NCBI RefSeq assembly: GCF_001431645.1
Contig: NZ_LLXU01000060.1
Span: forward strand, 1 to 64,000
Length of the DNA stretch: 64,000 nucleotides
DNA from: Stenotrophomonas panacihumi
Lineage (GTDB): Bacteria > Pseudomonadota > Gammaproteobacteria > Xanthomonadales > Xanthomonadaceae
Direction: 5' to 3'
In this document: positions 18,274 through 25,602 of the stretch, piece by piece
How positions within the stretch are numbered: position 1 is the stretch's first letter
Layout: every line of letters starts with the position of its first letter
Program-made: the position numbers and the translations under genes
Notes under the pieces: generated by a model
Database searches by the model: none
The model's input: only the letters and a program-made list of their open reading frames with translations
What the model was told of the DNA's origin: nothing

Positions 18274-18328
18274 AGCCAACCGGTCAAATGCAGCGAAGAC
18301 CGGAGTCAGCCAAAAGCGGGCGTTGGCT
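18274..18328 (-). repeat. Inverted-repeat site at the 3' end of a small gene (attC-like?)
   Basis: AGCCAAC (18274-18280) and GTTGGCT (18322-18328) are exact reverse complements 41 bp apart. Inside are CCGGTC (18280-18285) and GACCGG (18298-18303). The stop codon of the zinc-ribbon gene falls in the outer repeat, as is usual for integron cassettes. The outer boxes differ from the attC consensus (RYYYAAC / GTTRRRY) at one position each, and no integrase gene is in the window, so the attC reading is tentative. Confidence 0.35.
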
Positions 18329-18647
18329 AGCGCGCCGGCGGCGCGACGCGCAACGGATGCGATGGATTGTCGCGAATGAAATCTTCCACCTCGGACAACC
18401 GACTCGGCAGCGGCGGGCCATCAGCGCTGCGATAGCTATCGAAGCGGAAGCCCGCGTCGAACAGGGCTTCGACTTTCGCCCACTGCTCGATGTCCTTGGC
18501 GGGTGGGGCCTTGAATGATCGACCCATTGAGCGAAGTTGCTCGCCGCAGTTCGGACATGTGGCAGAGAAATCCGAACGCGGTGCAACCTTGAAGCTCTTG
18601 CGGCAACGGAAGCAGGCATGAGCAATCAGGTATTGAGGGCTTGGCAT
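18327..18647 (-). CDS. Small zinc-ribbon protein of unknown function
   Basis: A 106-residue protein with a four-cysteine zinc ribbon near the N terminus: CFRC then CPNC, about 18 residues apart. The rest is a charged tail with DPSxPL-like segment (DNPSHPLRV). I do not recognise the family beyond the ribbon. The start at 18647 was chosen because AGGTGG lies just upstream; the frame extends three codons further to a GTG. The gene is flanked on both sides by inverted repeats. Confidence 0.7.
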   Translation of the reverse strand: MPSPQYLIAHACFRCRKSFKVAPRSDFSATCPNCGEQLRSMGRSFKAPPAKDIEQWAKVEALFDAGFRFDSYRSADGPPLPSRLSEVEDFIRDNPSHPLRVAPPAR

Positions 18648-18671
18648 GCGATCCACCTATGAGCCAAAAGA

Positions 18672-18699
18672 GCGTCCGATTTCGGCCAGAATCGGACGC
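18672..18699. repeat. Perfect 10-bp inverted repeat in intergenic spacer
   Basis: GCGTCCGATT (18672-18681) and AATCGGACGC (18690-18699) flank an 8-nt loop in the 76-bp gap between two small genes. The spacer shares the string GCCA(A/G)AA-CGG-CG with the site at 18305-18322, so the two spacers appear related. There is no T tract, so it is not an obvious terminator. Confidence 0.5.
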
Positions 18700-18723
18700 C
18701 TAGCAGAGCCATGAATGCGTCTA

Positions 18724-19041
18724 TTAGCGTGCATCTCGTCCGTCAAGATGCGCCGCAATGAGGTCGATATACTTACCCGTGAAATCGCGAGCTACGTCGC
18801 CTGACGCAACAGCTCGGAGAAAGGTGGCCGGAAGCTCATCGGCCCCGATCTCGGCAACAGGCTCCTTTATCCGAGTCAACCGGATGGTCCGTTCGGCCTC
18901 GACTTGGACTGGCGTATGACGCGCATAGGCGATGCCCTTGTCGTTGTAAAAAGCGAGCTTCTTCAGGGTGCGCAACAGCGTCGCTTCTTTTCCGCAGGAC
19001 CACATTGCAAACGATGTCCGCCTCAGGTCGAGATCGAACAT
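18724..19041 (-). CDS. Hypothetical protein
   Basis: A 105-residue reading frame with balanced composition and no membrane segment. I do not recognise it. It ends in a plausible amphipathic helix (FTGKYIDLIAAHLDG). The start at 19041 has no clear ribosome-binding site, so the gene may be an eroded fragment of something longer. It sits in the low-GC island among other orphan genes. Confidence 0.45.
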   Translation of the reverse strand: MFDLDLRRTSFAMWSCGKEATLLRTLKKLAFYNDKGIAYARHTPVQVEAERTIRLTRIKEPVAEIGADELPATFLRAVASGDVARDFTGKYIDLIAAHLDGRDAR

Positions 19042-19116
19042 TATCGTTTGCCCAGCATCCTGTCACTAGCTCCGGCACCGACCAGAGAAGTGTCTCCGCG
19101 ACGCTTTGGCCATGCC

Positions 19117-19596
19117 TTAACCAATCACTGCGTCGCCTTTTATCAAAGCATCGCCAAACATGACGCCTGACAATTCGGTAGCGGCGGCGGCCAGCCGCAT
19201 CTCAGCGGGAAGATCCATAAGCGTCGCTGGACGCAACGGTCGGGCTTGCAACTCGTAGCACCTCAACGCACCAAATGCGGATCGATGCACATCTGGCCAG
19301 TCATAGGCGAAGAATCCGCGCTTCGCGAAAGCGACAAAATCGTCTGGACGCGAAACATCCGCCACGAGGTGGTATCCACATGATTCTGGCAGGGACTCGA
19401 TAGCCGGCCCCACCAAATCGACGGACGCGAATGCAGTAGCTGGAAGCGGCCCCTCGCCTCCCGTGGTGAAAACAGCCAGCTGCCCGGAAGCATCGACCGC
19501 CATCCAGGCCACGTCCAGACCCGCAAACCTGCCTTCATGCATCGCGATGCTTCCGCTCCCCATCATCATTTCCCAGCCCACGGTATCGATCATCAC
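19117..19596 (-). CDS. Hypothetical protein
   Basis: A protein of up to 159 residues without signal peptide or membrane helix. The opening part (DVAWMAVDASGQLAVFTTGG) resembles small cytosolic proteins often seen as single orphan genes in proteobacteria, where the phrase D-x-x-G-x-x-A-x-F-x-T-x-G recurs; I cannot assign a function. Several Met codons near the start (residues 1, 2, 11, 12, 19) make the exact start uncertain. Confidence 0.65.
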   Translation of the reverse strand: MMIDTVGWEMMMGSGSIAMHEGRFAGLDVAWMAVDASGQLAVFTTGGEGPLPATAFASVDLVGPAIESLPESCGYHLVADVSRPDDFVAFAKRGFFAYDWPDVHRSAFGALRCYELQARPLRPATLMDLPAEMRLAAAATELSGVMFGDALIKGDAVIG

Positions 19597-19723
19597 CCGA
19601 CCTGCACCTAAAGTGGCATCCCTCGATGCGACCCCGTCTTATGGGACAGAGAATGCCCAACAACTTGGCTATCCGCGCGGAGGATGTCGCAAAACGCCTG
19701 CCCTGTAAGCCGTCAGGCCCGCA

Positions 19724-20059
19724 CTATGGCGAAACCCAATGCGTGGTGCTTATGACACGATCAGATTCGTCTAGCCCCACCAACCAAGCCTCAACACCGG
19801 GGAACAGCGGAAACTCCCACCATAGGCGGGTAACGCAGGGCGTAACGCACCCATCTGTAGCGTAAAGCAGGTAAGGCTCCCCTGCGCGCTCGCGAACACG
19901 TGGCTGCCCAAGCCGATCTATGACCGATACCGCAGGGTCGCCAACTTCAATCGCTGCCAATTGCTCGTTGCGGCGACTGGCCTGGATCGAGCAAGCCAAG
20001 ACCAAGACCAAGATTGCGGCTGTCAGGATCAGGCTTGAGATTGCGACGACCTTTTTCAT
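19724..20059 (-). CDS. Small BamE/OmlA-like lipoprotein or membrane-anchored protein
   Basis: A 111-residue protein starting MKKVVAISSLILTAAILVL and followed by VLAC, which fits a lipobox (Cys near residue 24) but could also be a plain anchor. The segment VGDPAVSVIDRLGQPR resembles the first strand-helix of SmpA/OmlA-type domains (G-x-s-x-x-x-V-x-x-x-L-G-x-P). Function is unknown. The start at 20059 was preferred to 20068 because the signal then begins with Met-Lys-Lys. The spacer upstream holds an attC-like repeat. Confidence 0.6.
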   Translation of the reverse strand: MKKVVAISSLILTAAILVLVLACSIQASRRNEQLAAIEVGDPAVSVIDRLGQPRVRERAGEPYLLYATDGCVTPCVTRLWWEFPLFPGVEAWLVGLDESDRVISTTHWVSP

Positions 20060-20113
20060 GCGGCCCAAAGCGCTAGCTGATCCGAACCGCGACGCGGCTT
20101 CAACTTGAATGAG
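20060..20113 (-). repeat. attC-like spacer between two orphan genes
   Basis: The 54-bp gap contains CCGCG and CGCGG as a short central hairpin. Read through from the preceding frame, it encodes NSSFKLKPRRG. This resembles the peptide NSSFKPTPLRG that I recall from read-through of attC sites in xanthomonad chromosomal integrons. The terminal boxes do not match the attC consensus well, so this may be a decayed site. Confidence 0.35.
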
Positions 20114-20473
20114 CTATTCGGTTGCGCTTGCCCGAAATCCCCACAAGATCTTGCAGACGATCTCCGGATCAATCTGAGCGTGGTAGTTGAAGTGGAGGCG
20201 AAGCAAATCTCCTTTGTGGTCAAGCCCATCGAAGCTCGAACGGCCGAGCATTCTGGGCTCCGCCCACTGCTGAGCAACAATGGCCACGGGCACACTGGAC
20301 ATGACGGACCAAGCTGCTTGGCCACCCGCGATCTTCGGCAAGTAACCGGACCGGGCAATGCTTCGAACAATCTCCCGCAAATCGGCCCCATCCGGAACGG
20401 ACAGCAACTCCGAATTTGGAGCATTGACGTCATCGCCTGCCGCTACACTTCCACGGGACACGTATATATCCAT
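20114..20473 (-). CDS. Hypothetical protein of a conserved orphan family
   Basis: A 119-residue cytosolic protein starting MDIYVSRGSVAAGDD, with a middle segment GYLPKIAGGQAAW and an end rich in hydrophobic and charged residues (LLRLHFNYHAQIDPEIV). It looks like a genuine small domain: the AAGGTGG site lies just before the ATG at 20473 and codon composition is normal. I know such proteins only as hypothetical orphans. An attC-like spacer follows its stop. Confidence 0.7.
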   Translation of the reverse strand: MDIYVSRGSVAAGDDVNAPNSELLSVPDGADLREIVRSIARSGYLPKIAGGQAAWSVMSSVPVAIVAQQWAEPRMLGRSSFDGLDHKGDLLRLHFNYHAQIDPEIVCKILWGFRASATE

Positions 20474-20589
20474 AGGCAATCCACCTTGTATTCGCCGGGT
20501 TCCCATGCTCCGGATTGCGCGACTTTTCCAATGCAAAACGATATGCCTACGGCTTGGCCAACCACCGATCTCGCAACGCCGATGCAGGG

Positions 20590-21885
20590 CTAAGCCTTCC
20601 CACCCGCGCTCAAATACCTCCGCGAAACCACCAACGCGCCCAGACTGATCGCAGCCGCCACCGCCAAATAAGCCCCCACCGCCGCCAACCCATACCGCTC
20701 CGCCAGCGTAGTCGCAATATAAGGCGCCGGCGCCGCCCCCAGGATCCCGGCCAGGTTGAACGACAGCGATGCCCCCGTATACCGCACCTGCACCGGGTAC
20801 AGCTGGGACAGCAGCGTCCCGCACGGCCCGTAGGTCAGGCCCATGAAGAAGAACCCCACCGCCAGGAACACGAGGACGCGCAACGCGTCGCCCGCCACGA
20901 ACAGCGGCGCGAAGCACAGCCCGAAGGCGATGATGCAGGCACTCGCGATAATCATCGCCGGCGCGGTGCCGCCGCGATCTCCCCAGCGTGCCGACACCGG
21001 GATGCCCAGCGCGAAGAACACGATGCCGGCCATCTGCAGCAGCAGGAATTCTTCCTTCGGATACCCCAGCTTCGCCGTGCCGTGGCCCAGCGCCCACACC
21101 GTCATCAGGTAGAACAGCGCGAAGGTGGCAAACGTCGCCAGCGTGCCCAGGACCACTTCGGCGGCGTGCCGCGAGAACACCGTGCGCAGCGGCAGGCGCA
21201 CGCGCTCGGCGCGGTCGATGGCGCGCTGGAAATCCGGCGTCTCGGTGATGCTCAGCCGCACCCACAGGCCGACCAGCACGAGCAATGCGCTGGCAATGAA
21301 AGGAATGCGCCAGCCCCAGGCGATGAACTGCGCATCGCTGAGCACGCCGCCCAGCAGCAGGAAGGTCGAGGTGGAGAGCAGGAAACCCAGCGGCGCGCCG
21401 AACTGCGGGAACATGCCGTACCAGGCGCGCTTGCCCGGCGGCGCGTTCTCCGTCGCCAGCAGCACCGCCCCACCCCATTCCCCGCCCAGGCCCAAGCCCT
21501 GGCCGAAGCGGCACAGCGCCAGCAACGCGGGCGCCCATACGCCGATCTGCGCATAGCCCGGCAGCAGGCCGATGGTCACCGTGGAAATGCCCATCGTCAG
21601 CAGCGCGGCCACCAGCGTGGCCTTGCGGCCGATGCGGTCGCCGAAGTGGCCGAACACCGCCGAGCCCACCGGGCGCGCGATGAAGGCCACGGCGAAGGTC
21701 GCCAGCGATTGCAGCCGCGCGGCACTGGCATCGCCGGCCGGGAAGAACAAGGTCGGGAACACCAACACCGCGGCGGTGGCGTAGATGTAGAAATCGAAGA
21801 ACTCGATCGTGGTGCCGACCAGGCTGGCCAGCAGTACCCGCCGCGTGGAATTGGCGGGCGGGGCGGAAACGGCAGCAACGCTCAT
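20590..21885 (-). CDS. MFS transporter, metabolite:H+ symporter (MHS) family
   Basis: A 431-residue protein with 12 predicted membrane helices. The MHS family motifs are present: GTTIEFFDFYIY at helix 1, GHFGDRIGRKATL in the loop between helices 2 and 3, and RFGQGLGLGGEWGGA in helix 4. Family members (ShiA, ProP, KgtP) import carboxylates, betaines or similar small solutes with protons. The puuC-like gene ends 91 bp upstream on the same strand, so a polyamine-derived acid is a reasonable guess. Confidence 0.88.
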   Translation of the reverse strand: MSVAAVSAPPANSTRRVLLASLVGTTIEFFDFYIYATAAVLVFPTLFFPAGDASAARLQSLATFAVAFIARPVGSAVFGHFGDRIGRKATLVAALLTMGISTVTIGLLPGYAQIGVWAPALLALCRFGQGLGLGGEWGGAVLLATENAPPGKRAWYGMFPQFGAPLGFLLSTSTFLLLGGVLSDAQFIAWGWRIPFIASALLVLVGLWVRLSITETPDFQRAIDRAERVRLPLRTVFSRHAAEVVLGTLATFATFALFYLMTVWALGHGTAKLGYPKEEFLLLQMAGIVFFALGIPVSARWGDRGGTAPAMIIASACIIAFGLCFAPLFVAGDALRVLVFLAVGFFFMGLTYGPCGTLLSQLYPVQVRYTGASLSFNLAGILGAAPAPYIATTLAERYGLAAVGAYLAVAAAISLGALVVSRRYLSAGGKA

Positions 21886-21975
21886 GGATGATTCGATACG
21901 GAACGATCGCCGGATTCTGTCAGATAGGGGACCACCCTGCCCGCTACGGTTGCTTTCGCAACCATCGCCGGCGGC

Positions 21976-23475
21976 TCAGGCCAGGTTGATCCAGGTGGCT
22001 TTCATCTCGGTGTACTTGTCGAAAGCGTGCAGTGATTTGTCGCGGCCATTGCCGGACTGCTTGTAACCCCCGAACGGCGCGGTCATGTCGCCGCCGTCCC
22101 AGTAGTTCACCCAGACGCTGCCTGCGCGCAGCGCGCGGGCCACGCGATGGGCGCGCGAGATGTCGCGCGTCCACACGCCGGCGGCCAGGCCGTACTCGCT
22201 GTCGTTGGCGATGCGCAGCGCCTGCGCCTCGTCTTCGAAGGCCATCACCGCCAGCACCGGCCCGAAGATTTCCTCGCGGGCGATGGCGTGGGCCGGGTCC
22301 ACTTCATCGAACACGGTCGGCTCGACGTAGCTGCCACCTTCCACCACCTCGGCGCGCTGCCCGCCGAGCAACAGGCGCGCGCCTTCCGCGCTGCCCTTGG
22401 CGATGTAGTCGAGCACGCGGCCGGTCTGGGTCTCATCCACCAGCGCACCCATGGCCGCGTCCGGGTCGAACGGATGACGCGGCTGCATGCGCCGGCCGGC
22501 GGCCACCACGCGGGCGACGAACTCGTCCTTGATCGACCGCTCCACCAGCAGCCGCGAAGCGGCCGTGCACACCTCGCCCTGGTTGTAGAAGATCGCGCTG
22601 GCGGCGGCTTCGGCGGCGCGGTCCAGGTCCGGCGCATCGGCGAACACCAGGTTCGGGCTCTTGCCGCCGCATTCCATGTAGGCGCGTTTCATATTCGACA
22701 GCCCGGCGCACTGCAGCAGGCGCCGGCCCACGGCGGTGGAACCGGTGAACACCAGCCCGTCCACGTCCATGTGCAGCGCCAGCGGCTCGCCCGCGCCCTT
22801 GCCGAAGCCCGGCACCACGTTGAACACGCCATCCGGAATACCCGCCTCGGCGGCCAGCGCGGCGACGCGGATCGCGCTCAGCGGGGACTTCTCCGAAGGC
22901 TTCAGCACCACCGAATTGCCCGCGGCCAGCGCCGGGGCGATCTTCCAGCTGGCCATCAGCAGCGGGAAATTCCACGGCACGATGGCGCCCACCACGCCGA
23001 GCGGTTCGCGGGTGATCAGCCCGAGTTCGTCGATCCCGGTGGGCGCGACTTCGCCATACACCTTGTCGATCGCCTCGGCCGTCCAGTTCAAGCAGCGCAC
23101 GCTGGCGGCGATATCCACGCTGCGCGCATCGCGCACCGGCTTGCCCATGTCCAGCGATTCCAGCAGCGCCAGCTCGTCCGCATGCGCTTCCACCAATTGG
23201 GCGAACTTCTGCAGCGTGCGCTTGCGATGCACTGGCGTGGCGCGCGACCACGCACCCGCCTCGAAGCTGCGGCGCGCGGCGGCGACCGCGCGATTGATGT
23301 CCTCTTCCCCGCCCTCGGCCACCTGGCCGAGCACGCGGCCATCGATCGGGCTGCGGCATTCGAAGGTCGCGCCGCTGGCCGCGTCCACGTAGCGCCCGTC
23401 AATGAAGGCGCGCGTTTCCGGGCGCAGCGTGTCGGCCAGGGCCTGCCAGTCTTCTCGGGTCTTGGGCGTGCGCAT
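21976..23475 (-). CDS. puuC: Gamma-glutamyl-gamma-aminobutyraldehyde dehydrogenase
   Basis: A 499-residue NAD(P)-dependent aldehyde dehydrogenase. It has the full catalytic set: Asn169 in VPWNFPLLM, Glu268 in MECGGKSPN and Cys303 in NQGEVCTAASR. The length and the N-terminal LRPETRAFIDGRY resemble PuuC, which oxidises the aldehyde made by PuuB. It lies 21 bp downstream of the puuR-like gene, which supports this role. It could also take other amino-aldehydes. Confidence 0.88.
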   Translation of the reverse strand: MRTPKTREDWQALADTLRPETRAFIDGRYVDAASGATFECRSPIDGRVLGQVAEGGEEDINRAVAAARRSFEAGAWSRATPVHRKRTLQKFAQLVEAHADELALLESLDMGKPVRDARSVDIAASVRCLNWTAEAIDKVYGEVAPTGIDELGLITREPLGVVGAIVPWNFPLLMASWKIAPALAAGNSVVLKPSEKSPLSAIRVAALAAEAGIPDGVFNVVPGFGKGAGEPLALHMDVDGLVFTGSTAVGRRLLQCAGLSNMKRAYMECGGKSPNLVFADAPDLDRAAEAAASAIFYNQGEVCTAASRLLVERSIKDEFVARVVAAGRRMQPRHPFDPDAAMGALVDETQTGRVLDYIAKGSAEGARLLLGGQRAEVVEGGSYVEPTVFDEVDPAHAIAREEIFGPVLAVMAFEDEAQALRIANDSEYGLAAGVWTRDISRAHRVARALRAGSVWVNYWDGGDMTAPFGGYKQSGNGRDKSLHAFDKYTEMKATWINLA

Positions 23476-23496
23476 GGCGTGTCTCCGGGTCGGGGT

Positions 23497-24042
23497 TCAG
23501 AACGTGGCCGGGGTATTGGCGCTGACGATCACCGCCTCGTCCTCGCCGATATTGCGGAAGCGATGCGGCACGCGGCTTTCGAAATAGTAGGCCTCGCCCG
23601 CGCGCAGCACGCGCACCTGGTGGCCCACGGTGACTTCCACGGTGCCGGCGACGATGACGCCGCCCTCCTCGCCTTCGTGGTTGAGCATGCTCTCGCCGGT
23701 GTCGCTGCCGGGCGGCATCACTTCGCGCAGGATGCACATGCGCCGCTGCGGGCGGCGCTGGCCGACGAGGTAGTAATGGATGCCGTCGTTGCCCACGTCG
23801 GGCTGTTCGCCCGCGGCGTAGAACGGGGTATCGGCGGCGATCTCCAGGTCGTGGGTGAAGAAGTCCGCCAGCGAGATCGGGATGCCGTCGAGCACCTTCT
23901 TCAGCGAGGCCACCGAGGGGCTGACCTTGTTCTGCTCGATCAGCGAGATCGTGCTGTTGGTGACCCCGACGCGCTTGGCCAGCTCACGCTGGCTCAGGCC
24001 GCGCCCGGTGCGCACCAGTTGCAGGCGTGCTCCGATATCCAT
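23497..24042 (-). CDS. puuR: XRE-cupin transcriptional regulator (PuuR-like)
   Basis: A 181-residue regulator with an N-terminal helix-turn-helix (about 1-58, LSQRELAKRVGVTNSTISLIEQ) and a C-terminal cupin (about 105-178) that should bind the inducer. PuuR in enterobacteria represses puu genes until putrescine is present. It starts at 24042, divergent from an aminotransferase gene, and the shared 146-bp spacer contains two inverted half-sites. It is co-directional with puuC, so it probably regulates its own operon. Confidence 0.88.
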   Translation of the reverse strand: MDIGARLQLVRTGRGLSQRELAKRVGVTNSTISLIEQNKVSPSVASLKKVLDGIPISLADFFTHDLEIAADTPFYAAGEQPDVGNDGIHYYLVGQRRPQRRMCILREVMPPGSDTGESMLNHEGEEGGVIVAGTVEVTVGHQVRVLRAGEAYYFESRVPHRFRNIGEDEAVIVSANTPATF

Positions 24043-24081
24043 TGCCTTGTGGGTCGATCCCGGGCCTGTCGTGTTGCGGAT

Positions 24082-24143
24082 ACTTTACACACCGACGCCC
24101 CGGGCCGCGCAACCCGCCGTCCGGGCCCGGGCTGGTGTAAAGT
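24082..24143. promoter_or_regulatory. Two inverted half-sites in the puuR/aminotransferase spacer
   Basis: ACTTTACAC (24082-24090) and GTGTAAAGT (24135-24143) are exact reverse complements with about 44 bp between them. They sit in the only AT-rich parts of the spacer. They could be PuuR-type operators acting by looping, or parts of two divergent promoters. The site does not resemble the E. coli PuuR box, as expected for a different family member. Confidence 0.5.
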
Positions 24144-24188
24144 TTTTTCAACGACCCGCCGGCCCGGCCGGCTTACCGGGAGCACGTC

Positions 24189-25556
24189 ATGGGCAGTGAT
24201 TCCACGCATCGCGCCGAGGGCGAGTACGCCCGCCAGTCGCTGCAGGCGCCGGCCTCGATGGAGGCGTTCTGGATGCCGTTCACCGCCAACCGCCAGTTCA
24301 AGGCGCGCCCGCGCCTGCTGGCTTCGGCGCAGGGCATGTACTACCGCGACGTGGAGGGGCGGCAGATCCTCGATGGCGCCGCGGGCCTGTGGTGCTGCAA
24401 CGCGGGGCACGCGCGCGAACGCATCGTCGGGGCGATCCAGCAGCAGGCGGCCACCCTGGATTTCGCGCCCACCTTCCAGATGGGCTCGCCGCTGCCGTTC
24501 GTGCTCGCCGAGCGGCTGGCGGAGATTGCCCCGCCCGGGCTGCAGCACGTGTTCTTCACCAACTCCGGCTCGGAGGCGGTGGACAGCGCAATGAAGATTG
24601 CCCTGGCCTACCACCGCGCACGCGGCGAAGGGCAGCGCACCAAGTTCATCGGGCGCGAGAAGGCGTACCACGGCGTGGGCTTCGGTGGCATGTCGATCGG
24701 CGGGCTGCCGAACAACCGCAAGTGGTTCGGGCCGCTGCTGGCCGGCGTGGACCACCTGCGCCACACGCTGGACCTGCAGCGCAACGCGTTCACGCCCGGC
24801 CTGCCGAAGCACGGCGTGGAGCTGGCAGAGGACCTGGAGCGGCTGATCGCGCTGCACGATGCCTCGACCATCGCGGCGGTGTTCGTCGAACCGATCAGTG
24901 GCTCGGCCGGCGTGGTGCTGCCGCCGGAAGGTTATTTGCAGCGGCTGCGCGAGATCTGCGACCGCCACGGCATCCTGCTGGTGTTCGACGAGGTGATCAC
25001 CGGCTTCGGCCGCGTCGGCAAGGCGTTTGCCGCGCAGCGCTTCGGCGTCACGCCAGACCTGATGACCACCGCCAAGGGCCTCACCAACGGCAGCGTGCCG
25101 ATGGGCGCGGTGTTCGTCGCCGATGCGGTGCACGAGACGTTCATGCACGGGCCACCGGGTGCCATCGAGTTTTTCCACGGGTATACGTACTCCGGCCATC
25201 CGCTGGCCTGCGCGGCGGCACTGGCGACGCTGGATACCTATGCCGAAGAGCAGCTGTTCGAGCGTGCCATCGAACTGGCCGGCCATTGGGAGCGGGCGAT
25301 CCAGTCGCTGAAGGGGGCGCCGAACGTGATCGACCTGCGCAACTTCGGGTTGATTGGCGCCATCGAACTGGCGCCACGCGAAGGCGCGCCGGGTGCGCGC
25401 GGTTACGAGGTGTTCGAGCGCGCCTTCCATGAAGGCGACCTGCTGGTGCGCGTCACCGGCGACACCATCGCGCTTTCGCCCCCACTGATCATCGAACCGG
25501 CGCAGATCGAGCGCATCGTCAACGTGCTGGGCGAGACGATCCGGAAAGTGGAATGA
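24189..25556 (+). CDS. Class III omega-aminotransferase (beta-alanine/GABA-pyruvate type)
   Basis: A 455-residue PLP aminotransferase. PLP-Lys296 lies in TTAKGLTNGS, Asp267 in VFDEVITGFGRVG. The N-terminal block ASMEAFWMPFTANRQF is the hallmark of the omega-amino acid:pyruvate aminotransferase group (beta-alanine-pyruvate type). It would move the amino group of beta-alanine, GABA or a diamine onto pyruvate. Divergence from puuR suggests polyamine-responsive control. It should supply the semialdehyde that the dehydrogenases then oxidise. Confidence 0.87.
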   Translation: MGSDSTHRAEGEYARQSLQAPASMEAFWMPFTANRQFKARPRLLASAQGMYYRDVEGRQILDGAAGLWCCNAGHARERIVGAIQQQAATLDFAPTFQMGSPLPFVLAERLAEIAPPGLQHVFFTNSGSEAVDSAMKIALAYHRARGEGQRTKFIGREKAYHGVGFGGMSIGGLPNNRKWFGPLLAGVDHLRHTLDLQRNAFTPGLPKHGVELAEDLERLIALHDASTIAAVFVEPISGSAGVVLPPEGYLQRLREICDRHGILLVFDEVITGFGRVGKAFAAQRFGVTPDLMTTAKGLTNGSVPMGAVFVADAVHETFMHGPPGAIEFFHGYTYSGHPLACAAALATLDTYAEEQLFERAIELAGHWERAIQSLKGAPNVIDLRNFGLIGAIELAPREGAPGARGYEVFERAFHEGDLLVRVTGDTIALSPPLIIEPAQIERIVNVLGETIRKVE

Positions 25557-25602
25557 CCGCGCTGCACGAACGCATCATCGCCGCCTGCGTACACTGCGCG
25601 GC

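Noticed and set aside
18836..19078. 80-codon open frame in the orphan island
   Set aside because: It overlaps the more plausible frame at 18724-19041 and has a composition typical of a shadow.
20056..20433. 125-codon open frame ending NSSFKLKPRRG
   Set aside because: It is out of frame with the real small gene at 20114-20473. Only its tail was kept, as a hint of an attC-like spacer.
17502..20473. Prophage or genomic island with integrase
   Set aside because: No integrase, transposase, phage structural gene or tRNA-derived attachment repeat was found in or around the stretch.
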